A DNA stretch of 64,000 nt, from the NCBI GenBank assembly GCA_021732445.1, contig JAKFUZ010000009.1, forward strand, positions 1-64,000, written 5' to 3'. A model generated the notes under the pieces. The model ran no database searches. It saw only the letters and a program-made list of their open reading frames with translations, and was not told the DNA's origin. The stretch is from Sphingomonas sp. (GTDB lineage Bacteria; Pseudomonadota; Alphaproteobacteria; Sphingomonadales; Sphingomonadaceae). The position numbers were made by a program, and so were the translations under genes. Positions within the stretch are counted from its first letter, which is position 1. Every line of letters starts with the position of its first letter. Of this stretch, positions 59,786 through 64,000 are shown one piece after another.

Positions 59786-62700
59786 TTAGAAGGTGAAACG
59801 GGCGCCCAGACGAATGAAGAAGGTCGACGCGTTGAAGTTCGGCGCCAAATTCGTGTTTGGATCACGAAACAAAGAATAGCGGTACTGCGCGCAGGTCTGT
59901 GCCGAATTGGTGTTCACAACGCCCGCGCCAGGCGTCGTTCCGGTCGGCACGGCCTGGCTCAGACACTGAACACTCACCACGGCCGCCGAGCCGATCTGCC
60001 GCAGCCCGCCCCAGTTGCTGTTAATCAGGTTGGGCAGATTGTTGATGTCGGCAAACACGGCAATCCGCGACTTTCCGACAAACAGCGGCACCTCTTGTTC
60101 CAGATGCAGGTCGATACGCGTCACGGCACGGTTGCGGGCGATGTTCTTCGCGGCAATCCCGCCGCGATAGTTGCGCAGCTGCGTGTTGTTGATGAGCGCG
60201 TCAAGCGAGCTTTGCGTGGTTGCATTGTCATAGCTGACAAGAGGATCGTTCGCGCCCGTTGGCACGTAGAGCAGGTTCGACGGCGCGTTCCCCGTCAACA
60301 CCGTACCAAACACCGCCGACCGGGTGTTCACGTTGTCGAGGAACAAAAAGCTGTAGGGGTTGCCCGCGCGGGTTTCACCGAACAGCTGAATCACGGTGCG
60401 ATAGTCTTTGTAGAACGCGTGGTCATAGCCAATGCCGTACTTGAACTGCCACTTCGTCTGGTTGTCCGACGTGCCGAGGACCGGCCGGTTCGGGTCGGCA
60501 AAGGTCTGGAAGCGATAGTTTGAGTTCGGCGTGGAAGCGCTTGCGCTGCCCACGTCACGGACATCCTGGAGAATATACGCGCCGTTAAGCGACAGGCCGA
60601 AGTCGAACGTCTTGTCGAAGCGGACAACACCGATATGGCTGCGGCCGCCCTTGGTATTGATTGTCAGGACGTCCCAATTGTTGTCGCTGAACGCAATGCG
60701 GCCGGTGTACCGCGGGCGACCATCGGGGAGGAAGCCGATCTGGATCGAGCGGACATCGGTAAAGGAAACGTCGTTACGCGTTTTTGAGAACAGATAGTCT
60801 GCCCCGAAGTGGATGCCGAAAAAGTCCCATTCGCCGGAAAGCGTCGCCTTGATCGAGCTTGGTGGCGTAAAGTTTTGGGCCAGTTCGGCAGTGTTGGTCG
60901 TTGCCGATGCGGTTCCTCCCTGCGCGAACTGCGTCAGCAGCGGATTGACGTTGGCGCCGATGTTGTTGAGCGCCGCCGCACAGACTGCCGCTGTCAAATT
61001 CGCAGGGCCTGTGCAGCCCGGCGCCGCCGCCGAGCGCGTGATGGTCAGCGCGTTGGTGGTTGCCGTGTTCGAGTAGCTGTTCGACAGATAGATGTCAGGA
61101 TTGCCGCCCGCCAGAATGCCGGCGCCGCCATGGATGCGCAGCGTGGGGGTTACTTTCCAGTCGGCGCTGAAGCGCGGCTCGAAGGTTTGCAGGCCCTTAT
61201 AGGTCTTGGTGTTGGGGAAGCCTGTACGGTCCGTGAACGCCTGGTTGAAAACGGGCGTGCCGTCTTGCGCATAAACGTTCCAGCGGAAGCCATAGGTAAG
61301 GGTCAGCCCCGGCAGCGGGCGCCAATCGTCCTGAAGACCGACCGAAATTTCATCATAGCGGAAGTTCGCGGCTGCGCCGTTCACCCCGGGGACGATGACA
61401 GCGGCATATTGTATCTGGTTCGCGTTGCCAGCCTGAAAGTCAGCGAGCGAGTCGAAATAATAGCTGCCCAGGCTGTTTGGCACGAAGTTGTTGAAGGTCG
61501 CGTTGCGAGAGAATTCGGCCAGCAATTTCAGTTCATGGTTATTCAGATTGAGCCGGCCCAGGAACGACCCGCCATAGCTATCGGTCGACAGCGTATTGGT
61601 CTGGCGGAAATTGTCTGGCCCAAAAAAGATGCGCGGCGTGCCAGTCGAGCAGCCGGTTGCCGACGACGTGTTGGCGCCGCCAGCGGGAGTCGTTGTGTTG
61701 GTCGGGTCCTGACAAACCTGGAACTGCGAGCTGGTGCGTCCGCCCAGCGGTTCCTGGCCGCGTCCATAGCTCTTGTAGCTGAAACGGACTTCGGTCGACA
61801 ATGTGCTCGACCAGGTCGAGTTCAACTGCACGATGCCGGCGCGGAGCAATTCGGTCAGAAAATAGGAGTTCGAGCTGAGCCCGTAGGACGGCGTGGTGCC
61901 GGACGTCGACGTATTGTTCGGGCTGATAAGCGAATCATAGGCATTAATATACGAAATCGAGAGCCGGTGACCGTCGACGACGTTCCAGTCGAGCCGGGTC
62001 GAGAATTTCTCGTCCAGGCGCTGGTTAATGCGCAAAACATTTCCATAAGCCGCGCCGGTAATGCCGTAGCGCGGGGCGGCGGCCAAAGTGCCCAGGGCGG
62101 TGACTTGGCCCAGTGTCAGCCCAGGAATGCTTTCCGGCTGCGTGCCAAAGGCGCGCGGATCGGTGTTCTTTTCATAGGAGAACGCCAGGAACAGGCGGTC
62201 CTTCAGGATCGGCCCTGCAATCGTCGCGCCATAGGTTTCCGACTTGAATTTCGGCAGTGTGAGGCGAGTGGTTCCGATGGTGTCGCCCGACAGACCGTCG
62301 GTATTCTGCGAGTAAAATCCGGTCAGGAACAGTTTGTTCGTCCCCGAGCGCAGCACCGCGTCGACAACGCCGCCCTGATAGTTGGTCTGGCGAATGTCGA
62401 AATTCGCCGCCGAGGTTGAGACCTGCCCAAGCGCGTCAAACGGCACCGGGCCGCGATTGGTCGGGCTGGCGTCCTGGTTGAGGCCGAAATTGTCGCCAAC
62501 GGTCACGCCGTTGATGGTGAAGCGGTTAAAGCGCGGGTTGACACCGGCGAAACGGACAGCGCCGCCGCGATCGGTCGCGTTGCCAAGGTCAAAAGTGGCA
62601 AACGGGTCGCGCCGTTCGATGTCGCGAATGTCGCGGTTGACCGAGGCGACCTTTGAGATGTCGTATGCGTCAAGCGTCGTCTGCACGCCCTTTGACGCAT

Positions 62701-63082
62701 TGCCTGCGCCGCGAATGGAGCTGGCGGTAACCACGATGTCGCCGGCGCCTTCGGCTTCGGCCAGGCTGATCGGCAAGTCATAGGCCTGCTGCACGACCGT
62801 GAAGATGTCGGTCACGCTGGTGTTGCCCTCGGCGCTGGTCACATCGACCGTGTAGGGTCCGCCTGCGCGCAGGCCGGGGAGCGAGAATGCGCCGTCAGCG
62901 CCGGTTGTCGTTGTCGAGCGCGTGCCGGAATTCACATCGGTTGCAACAATCGTTGCCCCAGCCACAGGGGCGTCGCCCTTGGTGACAGTACCACGGATAA
63001 TCGACGTTGTTTCCTGCGCGCTGGCGGCGGCAGGAACCATGAGCGCAGCAATAGCCGCGCCGAAAAATAGGTTGTTACGCAT
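59786..63082 (-). CDS. Oar-type TonB-dependent receptor
   Basis: 1098 aa. Signal peptide to about residue 22 (AAASAQ). A CarboxypepD_reg-like beta-sandwich (about 27-105, IIRGTVTKGDAPVAGATIVATD) precedes the plug region (about 115-240) and a large beta-barrel ending in an aromatic strand, RLGARFTF. This matches the Oar (OmpA-like TonB receptor) group known from Myxococcus and frequent in sphingomonads, thought to import or secrete protein or large carbohydrate ligands. Its ligand is unknown. Confidence 0.93.
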   Translation of the reverse strand: MRNNLFFGAAIAALMVPAAASAQETTSIIRGTVTKGDAPVAGATIVATDVNSGTRSTTTTGADGAFSLPGLRAGGPYTVDVTSAEGNTSVTDIFTVVQQAYDLPISLAEAEGAGDIVVTASSIRGAGNASKGVQTTLDAYDISKVASVNRDIRDIERRDPFATFDLGNATDRGGAVRFAGVNPRFNRFTINGVTVGDNFGLNQDASPTNRGPVPFDALGQVSTSAANFDIRQTNYQGGVVDAVLRSGTNKLFLTGFYSQNTDGLSGDTIGTTRLTLPKFKSETYGATIAGPILKDRLFLAFSYEKNTDPRAFGTQPESIPGLTLGQVTALGTLAAAPRYGITGAAYGNVLRINQRLDEKFSTRLDWNVVDGHRLSISYINAYDSLISPNNTSTSGTTPSYGLSSNSYFLTELLRAGIVQLNSTWSSTLSTEVRFSYKSYGRGQEPLGGRTSSQFQVCQDPTNTTTPAGGANTSSATGCSTGTPRIFFGPDNFRQTNTLSTDSYGGSFLGRLNLNNHELKLLAEFSRNATFNNFVPNSLGSYYFDSLADFQAGNANQIQYAAVIVPGVNGAAANFRYDEISVGLQDDWRPLPGLTLTYGFRWNVYAQDGTPVFNQAFTDRTGFPNTKTYKGLQTFEPRFSADWKVTPTLRIHGGAGILAGGNPDIYLSNSYSNTATTNALTITRSAAAPGCTGPANLTAAVCAAALNNIGANVNPLLTQFAQGGTASATTNTAELAQNFTPPSSIKATLSGEWDFFGIHFGADYLFSKTRNDVSFTDVRSIQIGFLPDGRPRYTGRIAFSDNNWDVLTINTKGGRSHIGVVRFDKTFDFGLSLNGAYILQDVRDVGSASASTPNSNYRFQTFADPNRPVLGTSDNQTKWQFKYGIGYDHAFYKDYRTVIQLFGETRAGNPYSFLFLDNVNTRSAVFGTVLTGNAPSNLLYVPTGANDPLVSYDNATTQSSLDALINNTQLRNYRGGIAAKNIARNRAVTRIDLHLEQEVPLFVGKSRIAVFADINNLPNLINSNWGGLRQIGSAAVVSVQCLSQAVPTGTTPGAGVVNTNSAQTCAQYRYSLFRDPNTNLAPNFNASTFFIRLGARFTF

Positions 63083-63285
63083 GGCTTTCCCCTTGGAACG
63101 AATCGAACGCTCGTTGCACGGTGACTTTCACCGTCTGGAAATGCCCATGCCCCCGGTTTATTTCCGTTCAATGACAGGAACGCCGGGACGCCGCCCTGGC
63201 AATATTCGCTTATGCTGCGTTGCAAAAAAGCATCACCCGGCGGGATGCCACGCCCGGTGCCTGCCAGGCAGTCGCGGGTTGTGGG

Positions 63286-63636
63286 TCAGCCGGCCTTCCA
63301 TTCGCTGTGCCCGGTTCTGATCGTGGCGAGCAGCAGCGCATAGCGATCATCGGCAATGGGGCGGGTGAACCAGCCGCCCATGCAACCGGTGAGCGCCCAT
63401 GCCACCTGGCCTTCGACCTCGCCGACAATCGGCAGCAACAGCCGCAGCATGTCGCCGCGCACAACGTTTGCGCCCGACCGGATGTTAAAGCCCAGTGGCG
63501 ACAGGTCGACAACGCGCACCTGGCGCCTTTCCCGGCCGTGCAGCGTGCACATTGTCATGAAGTCAACCTCGTCGCGCACGACCTGGCGGCGCTGGCGCGA
63601 TTGATCGAGATATGTCGATAACTTGCCTAACATCAT
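63286..63636 (-). CDS. PilZ-domain protein
   Basis: 116 aa (starts at 63636 or, one codon on, 63633). The c-di-GMP-binding signature is complete: the arginine box RQRRQVVR near residues 14-21 and D-x-S-x-x-G in VDLSPLGF near 44-51. It is probably a single-domain receptor that acts on motility or envelope processes. Second PilZ-containing gene in the window beside the GGDEF-EAL-PilZ protein. Confidence 0.88.
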   Translation of the reverse strand: MMLGKLSTYLDQSRQRRQVVRDEVDFMTMCTLHGRERRQVRVVDLSPLGFNIRSGANVVRGDMLRLLLPIVGEVEGQVAWALTGCMGGWFTRPIADDRYALLLATIRTGHSEWKAG

Positions 63637-63796
63637 TGATTCCCCACTAACCCCCGCAATGTGATGTTACGCCCGCGACACCGCAAAAAGTGTAAACGAA
63701 AGCGGCAGATAGCTCCAAAATGGAATAATCGGATTGACAGAGCTATTGGCGGCGTTTTGCGCTTGCTGCCGGGCTTTTTTGGGCCAAATCTGCGGC

Positions 63797-64000
<204 letters not shown>

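Noticed and set aside
60809..62419. 536-codon open frame opposite the TonB receptor
   Set aside because: Its composition mirrors the receptor codons; no domain was recognised. Long antisense frames are expected in GC-rich DNA.

Overview
The window is GC-rich alphaproteobacterial chromosome and most likely belongs to the Sphingomonadales. The grounds are the Oar-type TonB-dependent receptor, the DUF3035 (BamF-like) lipoprotein behind lspA, the RNase E with a long acidic insert and a GWWQR-like C-terminus, the LytS/LytTR sensor pair, the TorF-type porin and the dense ATGA/GTGA gene overlaps. Almost everything is core chromosome. No tRNA, rRNA, CRISPR array, transposase or prophage gene was recognised.

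Layout. 1-308 is the start of a proline-rich lipoprotein. 428-2938 carries a HAD nucleotidase, dapD and glpX. 3032-4104 has a VOC protein and a YafY-type regulator. 4269-9513 (minus) has a DsbA-like protein, a periplasmic M48 protease and RNase E. 9970-15888 has a cell-wall amidase, PBP1a, RF2 and a lipoprotein-like methyltransferase. 16434-23897 is one compact block of overlapping genes: thyA, folA, an M19 dipeptidase, ribF, ileS, lspA and a BamF-like lipoprotein. 23978-31435 holds a porin, a cystathionine lyase plus mercaptopyruvate sulfurtransferase pair, queF, an OPT transporter and a HerA-like ATPase. 31569-36637 is the membrane quality-control group (Do protease, HflC, HflK) with divergent Mrp and a CoA-binding protein. 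36770-42666 mixes small secreted proteins, homoserine dehydrogenase, a 2OG-Fe oxygenase, an MFS exporter and cytochrome c'. 42788-48268 is the nrdB...nrdA region, split by an AT-richer restriction-modification cassette and a small membrane-protein operon. 48796-63636 contains a GGDEF-EAL-PilZ protein, class I fumarase, a GH13 amylase, an EVE protein, a Tyr/Asn-rich secreted protein, an AAC(3)-family protein, the LytTR/histidine kinase pair, an HD protein, the Oar receptor and a PilZ protein. The last 204 bases are the 3' end of ligA.

The most interesting signals are these. (i) A BglII/BstYI-like endonuclease and MT-A70 methyltransferase are wedged between nrdA and nrdB, and the methyltransferase start lies inside a second, diverged copy of the nrdA 3' end that is fused to a small membrane protein. 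(ii) An imperfect palindromic element of about 131 bp is inserted in frame into the editing domain of isoleucyl-tRNA synthetase. (iii) An AAC(3)-family protein carries a 66-bp in-frame insertion made by a 38-bp direct repeat across its conserved motif. Functions come from motifs read by eye. No database search was possible.
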